This document shows, in pieces, positions 14,995-22,804 of a DNA stretch of 22,804 nt. The number at the start of each line of letters is the position of its first letter. The stretch's first letter is position 1. Source of the DNA: DAIRET01 sp036795455 (lineage in GTDB: Bacteria; Bacteroidota; Ignavibacteria; Ignavibacteriales; Ignavibacteriaceae). Position numbers and translations under genes: made by a program. Under the pieces are notes generated by a model. It saw only the letters and a list, made by a program, of their open reading frames with translations, made no database searches and was not told the DNA's origin. Where the stretch lies: positions 1 through 22,804 of the forward strand of contig DAIRET010000026.1 in the NCBI GenBank assembly GCA_036795455.1, written 5' to 3'.

Positions 14995-16317
14995 ATGTCG
15001 GATGAAAAAAAAACAAATAATAACAACAAGATTGATGAGTCGAAGTATTCGATGGAAACAAGAATAATCTACGGGAAAAATGTTTCCAAGAAATGGGACT
15101 ATGCTCATCATGTTGTTGCACCGTTATCTTCTTCGGTGATATTCAGGTTGGATTCTGTGGAACGAGGGGCTGAAGGTTTCAGCGAATTTGCCAACCCGGA
15201 ATTTATGGGAGAAAATTCAAAACCCATATACATATATGATCGTCTTGGCGAACCGAACAAAGATATTCTTGAAGAGAATCTCGCTTACGTTGAAAATGGT
15301 GAAACCGCGGTTAGCTTTTCATCGGGTATGGGGGCAATTGCAGCAATTCTCGGAATACTAACTAAAACAGGTGATGAAATTATTTCTCACAAAACATTAT
15401 ACGGCTGTACTCTTTCGTTATTGAATAATTGGTACCCGAAGTACAATATTAAAAATGTAATGGTAAACCTAACATTACTTGAGGAACTTACTAATTCCAT
15501 TAATGAAAAAACGCGAGTTATCTATTTTGAAACCCCTTCGAATCCGACACTTGAAATAATTGATCTTGAAGAAGTGAGAAAAATTGTTGACGAGGTGAAT
15601 AAGAACCGGAGTGAAAATAAAATCTATATTGTCGTAGATAATACTTTTGCTACACCGTATTGCCAGCGCCCGTTAGACCATGGAGCCGATTTTGTAGTTC
15701 ATTCTTTAACTAAAGGAATAGGCGGGTTTGGTACCGATATGGGAGGGGTTGTTATTGCACCGATGAAATACAGAGACTTGCTGCTCCTCTATAGAAAAGA
15801 CTTCGGAGCTGTATTGAGTACTAAATCTGCATGGACTGTTTTGACTTATGGATTACCTACTTTGCACTTGAGAATAGCAAGACAAACTAAGAATGCACAG
15901 AAGATTGCAGAATTCCTATGTTCACATCCAAAGATTGAATTTGTAAACTATCCCGGTTTACCTGATTACAAATATAATGCAGTTGCAAAAAAGCAAATGA
16001 TAGGATTGAACGGAGAGTTTGCACCGGGCAGTTTACTTTTCTTTGCATTAAAAGCAGAATCCTCGGACAAGGCTAAGAGCATTGCAAAAGTATTTATGAA
16101 TTACGCAGCTCAATATGCCTACACAATGACACTCGCAGTTAGTCTGGGACACACAAGAACACTTATTGAACATCCGGCAAGTATGACACACTCTGTTATT
16201 CCTCCAGAAAAACTGATGGAGCATGGTATTCATCCAGGAGGAATTAGGATTGCTGCGGGTATCGAAAATGTAGAAGATATATTATTCGACCTTGAGAAGT
16301 GCTTAAACGTAATTTAA
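14995..16317 (+). CDS. Methionine gamma-lyase-like PLP enzyme
   Basis: This 440-residue member of the same family is longer than its upstream neighbour, with a polar N-terminal tail of about 18 residues (MSDEKKTNNNNK) and small insertions. Lys240 in VVHSLTKGIGGFGTDMGG binds PLP; Asp215 is in VVDNTF. The key tyrosine segment reads TLYGCTLSLL (134-143): Cys138 sits where methionine gamma-lyases carry their diagnostic Cys, suggesting cleavage of methionine or homocysteine to a thiol, ammonia and 2-oxoacid. An O-acetylhomoserine sulfhydrylase cannot be excluded. AAGGAGG (14984-14990) precedes the ATG by only 4 nt. Together with the gene upstream it forms a sulfur amino acid pair. Confidence 0.85.
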   Translation: MSDEKKTNNNNKIDESKYSMETRIIYGKNVSKKWDYAHHVVAPLSSSVIFRLDSVERGAEGFSEFANPEFMGENSKPIYIYDRLGEPNKDILEENLAYVENGETAVSFSSGMGAIAAILGILTKTGDEIISHKTLYGCTLSLLNNWYPKYNIKNVMVNLTLLEELTNSINEKTRVIYFETPSNPTLEIIDLEEVRKIVDEVNKNRSENKIYIVVDNTFATPYCQRPLDHGADFVVHSLTKGIGGFGTDMGGVVIAPMKYRDLLLLYRKDFGAVLSTKSAWTVLTYGLPTLHLRIARQTKNAQKIAEFLCSHPKIEFVNYPGLPDYKYNAVAKKQMIGLNGEFAPGSLLFFALKAESSDKAKSIAKVFMNYAAQYAYTMTLAVSLGHTRTLIEHPASMTHSVIPPEKLMEHGIHPGGIRIAAGIENVEDILFDLEKCLNVI

Positions 16318-16328
16318 TTTTCTGATTT

Positions 16329-16353
16329 AAAAGCTTGCCCTTCAAGCTTTTTT
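16329..16353 (+). terminator. Terminator between convergent units, with a competing stem
   Basis: AAAAGCTTG (16329-16337) pairs perfectly with CAAGCTTTT (16343-16351) around CCCTT, and T's run to 16353, a good plus-strand terminator. TTGCCCT (16335-16341) can pair instead with AGGGCAA (16367-16373), a second and mutually exclusive stem. On the minus strand neither stem is followed by a clear T tract. Confidence 0.75.
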
Positions 16354-16388
16354 AATGTTAGCTTTTAGGGCAATCTCTTTTAATAATA

Positions 16389-17693
16389 TTACTTCTTATC
16401 GTATGCGCGTTTTAAAAGTGTAGCCGGATGAATTACTTCAACCGGAGTATTAAACCGCTCTGCACCGTATTGTATTTGTCCCATACAGCCGGGGTTTCCT
16501 GTAACTACTGTGCCGGCTTTTGTCGACTTTATGTTTTCCATTTTCCGCTCAAGAAATTTCATTGAATCTTCATAACGAATTACGTTATAAATACCGGCAC
16601 TACCGCAGCACCACATTGATTCTTCAAGCGTCTTGATTTCAAGTCCCGGAATAGCTGCAATTAAATCTCTCGGTTGTTTGATTATCTTTTGTGTGTGGCA
16701 AAGATGGCATGCGTCATGGTAAGTAACCGTTTCATTAATCGGTTTAAAATCTTTATTCAAATCAATCATCGCAAGGAACTCGGTTAACTCTTTTACTTTG
16801 GATGAAAGTAATGCCGCCTTCTCCGAATAAACCGGGTCATCATGGAAAATGTGTGCGTATTCTTTCATGTATGCAGCACATCCAGCGGAGTTTGATACTA
16901 TAAAATCGAAATCGTATTTTTCAAATGTATCAATTGTTTCTCTTGCAAGTAATTCTGCTTTATCCATCTCGCCGTAATGAGCAAGTAATGAACCGCAGCA
17001 TTGCTGATTTTTGGGACATATTACCCGGCAATTATTTTTGAGAAGCACATCAACAGTATCGAAGTTAATATCGGCAAAAGCGATATTCATAATACAGCCG
17101 GTGGGGACAATTACATTATACTTTATTTCTCCTTCGGGATCGGTGTACTCCGGTATATGTTCATCACTGAACTTTTTAGAAATCCTCGGAGTCATTTTAT
17201 TCATTTCAATAAAAAACTTGAGGGGTTTAATAAGACTTAAAATTTTGTTTATCAGTTTTTCGATTCCGAAGTTCTGGTAGAAGTATAGTAACCTGCCGAC
17301 AATCTTAATATTTCTGCTTGATGCTACGATGTAATTTAGTGCAAACCTTTGAATATATTTCTTACCAAAAGAGCCAGCACCAACTTTTGTTATAAGGTCG
17401 CGTGCTTTTTCTACCATCAAACCATATTTTACACCTGCGGGACAAGCAGTTTCACAAGCCTGGCAATCAAGGCAGAAATCCATTTCATCTATAAACTTTT
17501 CCGTTATTTTTAATTTTCCTTCGGCAAGTGATTTTATTAAACGTATTCTACCGCGGGGGGATGAACGCTCCAAAAGTGTAACGTTATAGGTTGGACAAGT
17601 TGCAAGACACATTCCACAGTGCATGCATTGTGTTAAAATATCATCGTTTGGTAAAACTTTAAGTAGTTCTTCGTAAGAATCTTTTTTATTCAT
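16389..17693 (-). CDS. glcF: Glycolate oxidase iron-sulfur subunit (GlcF-like)
   Basis: The 434-residue protein has two ferredoxin-type 4Fe-4S motifs, CxxCxxCxxxC at Cys23/26/29/33 and Cys74/77/80/84. These are followed by two cysteine-rich CCG domains: QCCGSLL (231-237) with Cys272, and HDACHLC (326-332) with WCCGSAG (361-367) and Cys403. This is the architecture of GlcF and related heterodisulfide-reductase-like subunits, which pass electrons from the FAD subunit to the membrane quinone pool. glcD lies upstream in the same direction, separated only by a 200-codon unknown gene, so substrate oxidation of glycolate or D-lactate is likely. The start follows the unknown gene's stop by 2 nt. It converges with the PLP pair. 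Confidence 0.92.
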   Translation of the reverse strand: MNKKDSYEELLKVLPNDDILTQCMHCGMCLATCPTYNVTLLERSSPRGRIRLIKSLAEGKLKITEKFIDEMDFCLDCQACETACPAGVKYGLMVEKARDLITKVGAGSFGKKYIQRFALNYIVASSRNIKIVGRLLYFYQNFGIEKLINKILSLIKPLKFFIEMNKMTPRISKKFSDEHIPEYTDPEGEIKYNVIVPTGCIMNIAFADINFDTVDVLLKNNCRVICPKNQQCCGSLLAHYGEMDKAELLARETIDTFEKYDFDFIVSNSAGCAAYMKEYAHIFHDDPVYSEKAALLSSKVKELTEFLAMIDLNKDFKPINETVTYHDACHLCHTQKIIKQPRDLIAAIPGLEIKTLEESMWCCGSAGIYNVIRYEDSMKFLERKMENIKSTKAGTVVTGNPGCMGQIQYGAERFNTPVEVIHPATLLKRAYDKK

Positions 17694-17695
17694 AA

Positions 17696-18298
17696 TTAAT
17701 CGTAGACTTTTTTCTCGTGAGCAATAATGCTGTCCTTTAATGTATAGACATTCTCACCGGTCAATTTTAATTTCTCGTACTCAAATGTTCTAATAATCAG
17801 GGTGTTATTTATTCTATAGCAGTAATCATTTACGTAAACTCTCAACAGGTTATCTTTGAAAAATAAAGTTGAGATAACATCTCCGAAATCGACATTTATA
17901 TCAATACTGATTCTTTCTGCTTTGACGATTTCGTTTTTATTATTCTTATGAATTCGGTATAGTGATGACAAAATATCATTACCGAGTATAAACTCGTAAC
18001 AATCATCAAATACCTGTTCTTCATGTAAAAAGAGGAGATCATATTCCCAGGAGGGAATAATGTTTATCAACTGCGGAAAAAAGAGGAGGTAATCAGTACA
18101 CGACTTATTAACCTGTTGCACTTCAAATGACAGTCCATCTTTAATATCGGAGCTATAAAAAAAGGATGTGATACTGTCCGTATCAATACTGTATTGTACT
18201 AAAAGCGAGTCCAGCAGTATTTGATTATTGATGCCTATTTGCTGTGAAAGTGTTATCGAGTGAACCAGCAAAAAAAGAAATACGGAAAACTTAGGCAT
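17696..18298 (-). CDS. Small exported protein of unknown function between glcD and glcF
   Basis: I do not recognise this 200-residue protein. It begins with a short signal peptide (FSVFLFLLVHSITLS, cleavage probably near residue 18-20) without a lipobox Cys, so the mature form is periplasmic or outer-membrane attached. The rest is rich in Ile, Asp and Asn and reads as alternating strands. It has three scattered Cys (SCTDY, DDCYEF, DYCYRI), enough for one disulfide. No metal or catalytic motif is visible. Its ATG overlaps the glcD stop by one base (TAATG) and its stop is 2 nt from glcF, so it is translated as part of the glycolate oxidase operon. A role in that complex is inference only. Confidence 0.75.
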   Translation of the reverse strand: MPKFSVFLFLLVHSITLSQQIGINNQILLDSLLVQYSIDTDSITSFFYSSDIKDGLSFEVQQVNKSCTDYLLFFPQLINIIPSWEYDLLFLHEEQVFDDCYEFILGNDILSSLYRIHKNNKNEIVKAERISIDINVDFGDVISTLFFKDNLLRVYVNDYCYRINNTLIIRTFEYEKLKLTGENVYTLKDSIIAHEKKVYD

Positions 18299-19734
18299 TA
18301 GTTAAAATCCTTGATCTCTTCTCTTGAATGCGGCAATCTTCCTTCGCATTTAGGCGTTAAGGTTAATATCTTTCCGGGATTTAAAATATTATTCGGATCA
18401 AGCAGAGTTTTTATATTCTTCATAAACTCGATACCTTCGTTACCTGCTACTTTACCGAGGAAATTCTTTTTAGAAAGACCGGTTCCATGTTCGCCTGTGA
18501 TGGTACCTCCAAGCCGGATAGCTTCATCAAAAATTAGTTCAAAGGCTTTATGAGCTCTTTCGATTTCGTCTTTGTCTCTTTCATCGGTAAGACATGTCGG
18601 GTGTAAGTTACCATCTCCCAAATGTCCAAAATTACCGAAAGTAACATTAAACTTTTTACCGACATCCTGAATAAACTGTACCATACGCGGGATTTCGCTT
18701 CTTGGAACTGTAACGTCTTCAAGAATTGTTGTCGGTTTCTTTCTTGCCAAAGCACTGAATGCGCTTCTTCTTGCTGTTTTCAATTCAAGCGATTCACTCT
18801 CCGTCGAGGCTGTTTTAATATAACTTGAATTATTTTTTTTCAAAACTTCAAGCACGGCATTCGCTTCATCATCAACTGCTGAACCTTTCCCATCAACTTC
18901 AATAATAAGGATTGCTTCGGCATCTCTGGGTAATCCTATTTTTACGTAATCTTCAATACAGTTGATTGTTGTTTTGTCAAGAAACTCCATCATGCATGGT
19001 ACCACCTGTGCTGCAATAATATCAGAAATTGCCTGACCTGCATTTACGAGTTTGTCGAAGTAGGCGAGTAGAGTAATGTTTTTTGTCGGTTTGGGTATAA
19101 GCCGCAGTAATACTTTTGTTATTATACCGAGAGTACCTTCACTGCCGATCATTATATCGCGTAAGTTATACCCGGCAACATCTTTCATATTCTTTCCACC
19201 GGCTTTAAGTAATTCACCGTTTGGCAGAATGACTTCGAGTCCGAGCACGTAATTTTTTGTAACGCCATATTTCAAGCCGCGTAATCCGCCGGCATTCTCT
19301 GCTACATTCCCGCCGATTGTACAAACATTCATACTACCCGGATCGGGAGGATAAAACAGTCCACGGCTTTCAACTTCTTTTTGAAATTGTGCTGTAACCA
19401 CTCCCGGTTGAACGAGTGCTGTTAAGTTTGTTTCATCAATTTCAAGAATTTTATTCCATTTAGTCAAAACAACTACAACAGAATCTTTAACCGGTACCGA
19501 ACCTCCGCTTAAACCGGTGCCTGCTCCACGCGGGACTACTGCAAATTTGTACTTATTTGCCAATTTTAAAACCTGTGAAATCTGCTCTTCATTCTCAGGG
19601 AACAAAACAGCTTCAGGTAGCTGGTTCAGCATCGGTGTTCCGTCATACGCGTAGCAAATTTTATCTTCCTGAGAGTCGAGAAAATTCTTTTCTCCCACTA
19701 TTCCTTTTAATTCATTAAGAATATTTTTTTCCAT
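18298..19734 (-). CDS. glcD: FAD-linked glycolate/D-lactate oxidase subunit (GlcD-like)
   Basis: The 478-residue protein belongs to the PCMH-type FAD flavoenzymes. The FAD-binding domain carries VVPRGAGTGLSGGSVP (66-81), then VCTIGGNVAENAGGLRGLKYG and GSEGTLGI, all contacts of the pyrophosphate and isoallosine parts of the cofactor region in this family. The C-terminal cap has GNFGHLGDGNLHPT and GEHGTGLSKK, with the histidines expected near the substrate. It oxidises a 2-hydroxy acid, with glycolate or D-lactate most likely. Length is near that of E. coli GlcD (499). It is followed by the unknown exported protein and glcF. No glcE gene, the second flavin subunit of E. coli, occurs in the window. 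A 41-nt gap separates it from the upstream zinc-ribbon gene. Confidence 0.93.
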   Translation of the reverse strand: MEKNILNELKGIVGEKNFLDSQEDKICYAYDGTPMLNQLPEAVLFPENEEQISQVLKLANKYKFAVVPRGAGTGLSGGSVPVKDSVVVVLTKWNKILEIDETNLTALVQPGVVTAQFQKEVESRGLFYPPDPGSMNVCTIGGNVAENAGGLRGLKYGVTKNYVLGLEVILPNGELLKAGGKNMKDVAGYNLRDIMIGSEGTLGIITKVLLRLIPKPTKNITLLAYFDKLVNAGQAISDIIAAQVVPCMMEFLDKTTINCIEDYVKIGLPRDAEAILIIEVDGKGSAVDDEANAVLEVLKKNNSSYIKTASTESESLELKTARRSAFSALARKKPTTILEDVTVPRSEIPRMVQFIQDVGKKFNVTFGNFGHLGDGNLHPTCLTDERDKDEIERAHKAFELIFDEAIRLGGTITGEHGTGLSKKNFLGKVAGNEGIEFMKNIKTLLDPNNILNPGKILTLTPKCEGRLPHSREEIKDFN

Positions 19735-19775
19735 ATTAAATAGCCCGGTTTTGTAGTAAGTTTAATTTACTGCTG

Positions 19776-20054
19776 TTAAAGAAATCTTTTTAAAATTTGA
19801 AAAATAATTAACCCTGCCACTACTGCCATCAAAAGCACGTAACCGAAGTTCTTCAATGACTTTGATGTAATTACAATAGTCGAGCGAATCCCTCTCCATC
19901 CGCAGTTTTTGCAACGGTAGATTTTCAAGAACCCTACAACTTTAATTATCTTTTCACTTAATTTTCTTGCTCTTGACCTATGTAATGAATTAATTGCATG
20001 ACATGATGGACATTTAGAATAAGTAGGGTCCAATCGAAATAATATATAGCCCAT
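19776..20054 (-). CDS. Small zinc-ribbon protein with C-terminal membrane anchor
   Basis: This 92-residue protein pairs a KCPSCHAI motif (Cys15, Cys18) with a YRCKNCGWRG motif (Cys48, Cys51), a four-cysteine zinc ribbon split by a basic linker (RSRARKLSEK). Residues 72-88 (YVLLMAVVAGLIIFQIL) form one membrane helix, followed by KRFL. The ribbon should face the cytoplasm given the basic residues after the helix, but topology is uncertain. It starts one base after the CtpA stop codon, so it is co-translated with the protease. Function is unknown; a metal-binding or protein-interaction role is inference. Confidence 0.8.
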   Translation of the reverse strand: MGYILFRLDPTYSKCPSCHAINSLHRSRARKLSEKIIKVVGFLKIYRCKNCGWRGIRSTIVITSKSLKNFGYVLLMAVVAGLIIFQILKRFL

Positions 20055-20055
20055 A

Positions 20056-21702
20056 TCACCTATTTAGAATTTTATTATAACTTGTAAAATCAGAAAAAAG
20101 CTTAACTGCTGTTTGAAACTGGATATCATCTTTAAGCATTTCTTTAACAATACCTTCCCTGCCGTTAAACCGTGAAGCCATTTCAATCCGTATAAGGAAT
20201 AGAATATCTTCTTTTTCCTGTTCAACTTCATTTTTCGTCAGCTTTGTGACTTCTTCTTTCAAATTCGCTATACTTGATTTCACACCGTTAAGATGTTTGT
20301 TTTTTTCAATTGCCGAAGTCAGTTCATCCAGTTTTAGTTTTATTTCGGAACGGTATTCATATTTTTCATCTTTAAGGAATGATACAAACTCATTGAAAAT
20401 TTTCTCATTCTTAAGTGTACTGAAATTAAGATCGGGATGATTTGCAAGTAATTTGGTAGCAAACTTGAAAACTAATCCCTTTGCAAGAATATCTTTTGTC
20501 AACCCGGAGATTTCTTTTTCTTTGACAATTGAATCCGGTTTTATACCACCGCTACTGTAAACAATCCTTTTATTGTCCGTATTAAATGAAGATGTTATCA
20601 AAGTATCATACTGTGGAATGACAGGGTTCTTCTTTGAGTAATCTATTTTTTGAATACATCTTCCGCTGGGAGTGTAATACTTTGAAGTTGTAATTTTCAA
20701 CGAAGTATTGTAAGAAAGGGGAACGATAGTTTGAACCAGTCCCTTCCCAAAAGTAGGTGTCCCGACAATCACTCCTCTATCGTGGTCTTGAACTGCACCC
20801 GCTACAATTTCCGAAGCAGAAGCACTTCCTTCATTCACAAGCACAATCAGGGGGATATCTTTAACAAGCGGCTCTTGAGTTGAGAAGAACTGCTTTAGAG
20901 TTGTTGTGTCTCTTCCTTTTGTTGATACTATTAATTGTCCCCGTTCAAGAAATTTACTTGAAACATCAACGGCAGCATCAAGCAGTCCGCCGGGATTTCC
21001 GCGAAGGTCCAAAACAACAGATTTGATTTCTTTTTGCTTTCCGAGTTCAAGTATCGATTTTTTTAATTCTTCACCGGCAGTTCTGCTGAAACCTGTTAGT
21101 TTTAGATAAACATTGTTGCTCTCTTCAGGCACAAAACCTGCAAAAACAAGGTTTTTAATTGTTACTTCTTCACGAAGAATATTGAACTGGATAGTATCTT
21201 TTTCACTGTTGCGGAGTATTTTCAGTTGAACTAAAGTCCCCGGTTCTCCTTTAACATAGGATGAAATATCTTCAAAGTTATCCTGGCTGATCTTTACGCT
21301 GTCAACCTGGATTATTATATCGCCAACACGGATACCTTGCCTTTGAGCAGAGTAACCATCCATTAGTTCAATAATTGTAACCTTAGATTCCCTTACTCCT
21401 ATTGTTACACCGATTCCGCCGTACTTGCTGTTGGTTAGTAATTCGATATCATCCTGTTTCTTTTCATCAATAAAAACTGTGTACGGGTCAAGCGAATTCA
21501 GCATTCCTTTAATCCCTGCCCGCAGGAACTGTTCTGGATTAATCTCGTCTACGTAATTAAAGCTGATTTCCTTGTATACTTTTGTGAAGATATCAATGTT
21601 CTTAGCAATTTCGAAATAGATATCCGACTTATTAATCAAAAAGCCGAAAGTAAAAAGAAGAGAAACGGCTATGAATATTTTCATGGCTTTTCTTTTATTC
21701 AT
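20056..21702 (-). CDS. ctpA: S41-family carboxy-terminal processing protease
   Basis: The 548-residue protease has an N-terminal signal anchor (MKIFIAVSLLFTFGFLI, residues 7-23) placing it outside the inner membrane, and a PDZ domain (about 92-180) opening with YGGIGVTIGV. The S41 catalytic core has LDLRGNPGGLLDAA (231-244), the nucleophile Ser295 in NEGSASASEIVAG, and Lys320 in TPTFGKGLVQ; the Ser-Lys spacing of 25 matches E. coli Prc. It should cleave periplasmic proteins near unstructured C-termini. The last 150 residues are helical and charged. I took the ATG at 21702, which overlaps the tmk stop by 8 bases, over one at 21744 that would need a 50-base overlap and would add a basic tail before the anchor. 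Confidence 0.93.
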   Translation of the reverse strand: MNKRKAMKIFIAVSLLFTFGFLINKSDIYFEIAKNIDIFTKVYKEISFNYVDEINPEQFLRAGIKGMLNSLDPYTVFIDEKKQDDIELLTNSKYGGIGVTIGVRESKVTIIELMDGYSAQRQGIRVGDIIIQVDSVKISQDNFEDISSYVKGEPGTLVQLKILRNSEKDTIQFNILREEVTIKNLVFAGFVPEESNNVYLKLTGFSRTAGEELKKSILELGKQKEIKSVVLDLRGNPGGLLDAAVDVSSKFLERGQLIVSTKGRDTTTLKQFFSTQEPLVKDIPLIVLVNEGSASASEIVAGAVQDHDRGVIVGTPTFGKGLVQTIVPLSYNTSLKITTSKYYTPSGRCIQKIDYSKKNPVIPQYDTLITSSFNTDNKRIVYSSGGIKPDSIVKEKEISGLTKDILAKGLVFKFATKLLANHPDLNFSTLKNEKIFNEFVSFLKDEKYEYRSEIKLKLDELTSAIEKNKHLNGVKSSIANLKEEVTKLTKNEVEQEKEDILFLIRIEMASRFNGREGIVKEMLKDDIQFQTAVKLFSDFTSYNKILNR

Positions 21703-22327
21703 TCTGTGCGTTATCCTTTTCAAGTTTTTCAATTTCATTAACAATCAATTTATGTATCGTATCAACCTGAAGCGAGCCGTTGATTAGTTTGAACCGGGGT
21801 TCACTTTTAGCAAGGAAAATATATCCTCGCCTCACCTCCCTAAAAAATTCAGCTTTTGTGGATTCAATTCTATCCAGTTCAATAAGCGAATTAGCTGATT
21901 TTCTTTTTTCGGCTTCCTCGATAGTTATATCTAAAAAAAACGTAATATCCGGCTTCGTGGTTCCAAGAGCAAAATTGTTTATCGCTTTTACTGAATCGGG
22001 CGGAATTCCTCTGCCGAAACCCTGGTATGCAGTTGTAGAATCATGGAACCTGTCTGAAATAACATAATAATTCTTTTGAATATATGGTTGAATAACCTGG
22101 CGTACTAACTGCGCTCTGGAAGCAGAGAAAAGGAGTATTTCCGTTTCAATGGACATCTCTGAATTTTTTTTATCAAGTAAAATATCTCTTATTTTTTCCG
22201 AGATGGAAGTCCCTCCAGGTTCACGGATTAATACAACCTTTTTTTCTTGTTTCTCAAGGTATTCTTTCAGTAATCTAACCTGTGTTGATTTTCCGCAGAA
22301 GTCAATTCCTTCAAATGTAATAAACAT
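21695..22327 (-). CDS. tmk: Thymidylate kinase
   Basis: Tmk phosphorylates dTMP to dTDP for DNA synthesis. The 210-residue protein has the P-loop GIDFCGKST (7-15), the dTMP-binding REPGGT (35-40), and SDRFHDSTTAYQG (91-103) with the DR motif and the Thr/Ser and Gln that contact the thymine. A LID region around ELDRIES (150-156) follows. The P-loop carries Phe10-Cys11 where bacterial enzymes more often have Gly-Ala or Gly-Ser; the GxxxxGKST framework is intact. Length is normal. The gene begins 2 nt after the YbbR-domain gene and overlaps ctpA by 8 bases, so the genes form an operon. Confidence 0.94.
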   Translation of the reverse strand: MFITFEGIDFCGKSTQVRLLKEYLEKQEKKVVLIREPGGTSISEKIRDILLDKKNSEMSIETEILLFSASRAQLVRQVIQPYIQKNYYVISDRFHDSTTAYQGFGRGIPPDSVKAINNFALGTTKPDITFFLDITIEEAEKRKSANSLIELDRIESTKAEFFREVRRGYIFLAKSEPRFKLINGSLQVDTIHKLIVNEIEKLEKDNAQNE

Positions 22328-22329
22328 AA

Positions 22330-22804
22330 TTAAAACTTTTTAATAATATATTTTAGTCTGTCCGGTTTAACATATATCAGTTCGGTATTCCCCGGAATAG
22401 AAATTTCGGGAGCAATACTTCCGATAGTATCCATCACAACATCGCTGTATTTAACACCGGCAGTAACTTTTTCAATATTCATTTTTCCGAGGACGTTTAT
22501 ACCACCCCTTAAACCAATTGAAACCCTGTCCGGTATTAATAGTACATTCCTATCATATGGAACATTTACAATTTCAACTAAAACATTACTTACTTCTTTT
22601 TCAACAATTTTTTGTACATCCATTGTAAGTTGAACTTGCTCGGGTGAATATTGTAAATCCGGTGTTTTTAATAAACCCAATGAAAACGATGTATAGTTAT
22701 CCAGTTTGCCCGTTACTAATTCCGTTGTTAACACCGAATTAAGAGTATCTATAATTCGTTTTGCTCCATATACTGTTATCGAATCCGGGACTACTATTAA
22801 CGGT
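22330..22804 (-). CDS. YbbR-domain protein (5' end outside window)
   Basis: The frame stays open to the window edge, so the start lies beyond 22804 and only the last 157 residues are visible. They hold parts of two YbbR-like beta repeats: VVPDSITVYGAKRIIDTLNSV with the following TTELVTGKLDNY, then VLLIPDRVSIGLRGGINVLGKM with GIKPDRLKYI-like ending (TELIYVKPDRLKYIIKKF). YbbR repeats occur in CdaR, the extracytoplasmic regulator of c-di-AMP cyclase in Firmicutes, and in uncharacterised anchored proteins elsewhere. A cdaA gene would be expected just upstream, outside the window, if it has that role. The stop lies 2 nt before tmk. Confidence 0.8.
   Translation of the reverse strand, partial: PLIVVPDSITVYGAKRIIDTLNSVLTTELVTGKLDNYTSFSLGLLKTPDLQYSPEQVQLTMDVQKIVEKEVSNVLVEIVNVPYDRNVLLIPDRVSIGLRGGINVLGKMNIEKVTAGVKYSDVVMDTIGSIAPEISIPGNTELIYVKPDRLKYIIKKF

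Noticed and set aside
21703..21744. Longer start for the CtpA protease
   Set aside because: It would overlap tmk by 50 bases and put an unusual basic tail before the signal anchor; the ATG at 21702 gives a typical short overlap.

Overview
The window looks like ordinary chromosome from an AT-rich member of the Ignavibacteria or a close relative on the Bacteroidota/Chlorobiota side. Three things point there. A secreted protein carries a type IX secretion C-terminal sorting domain with the NYPNPFNPST signature. The malate dehydrogenase is of the LDH-like Chlorobi type. Several start regions carry Bacteroidota-style promoters (TTG, 19-20 nt, TAnnTTTG) instead of classic sigma-70 boxes. I see no insertion sequence, phage gene, CRISPR array or integrase, and gene density is high.

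Layout. Positions 1-1933 hold the 3' part of a type IX secreted protein, a strong terminator, and a putative lipoprotein with a cohesin-like C-terminal half. A minus-strand metallo-beta-lactamase-fold hydrolase follows (1938-2888). From 3176 to 11875 nine genes run head to tail on the plus strand with very small gaps or overlaps, so they are probably one long operon: an exported protein of unknown function, a two-domain GNAT acetyltransferase, an orphan DNA amino-methyltransferase, xseA, xseB, dxs, a Gfo/Idh/MocA-fold protein, and a PhoB/PhoR-like response regulator and histidine kinase. A separate plus-strand unit holds rplU, rpmA, mdh and tRNA-Ala(GGC). Next are two tandem PLP enzymes of sulfur amino acid metabolism, one like cystathionine gamma-synthase/lyase and one like methionine gamma-lyase.

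These converge at about 16320-16390 on a minus-strand block. Read in its own direction the block is: a partial YbbR-domain protein, tmk, a CtpA-type protease, a small zinc-ribbon membrane protein, glcD, a small exported unknown protein, and glcF. GlcD and GlcF would form a glycolate or D-lactate oxidising complex, with the unknown exported protein between them.

Most of this is housekeeping and I did not find a convincing new defence or mobile system. The strongest anomalies are these: the histidine kinase has two apparent membrane helices encoded in frame upstream of its first usable start codon, with no ATG, GTG or TTG to begin them; the Gfo/Idh/MocA protein has Val where the family's catalytic His usually sits; an orphan methyltransferase overlaps xseA; and an unknown exported protein is wedged between glcD and glcF. 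All functions are assigned by reading motifs; no database search was possible.
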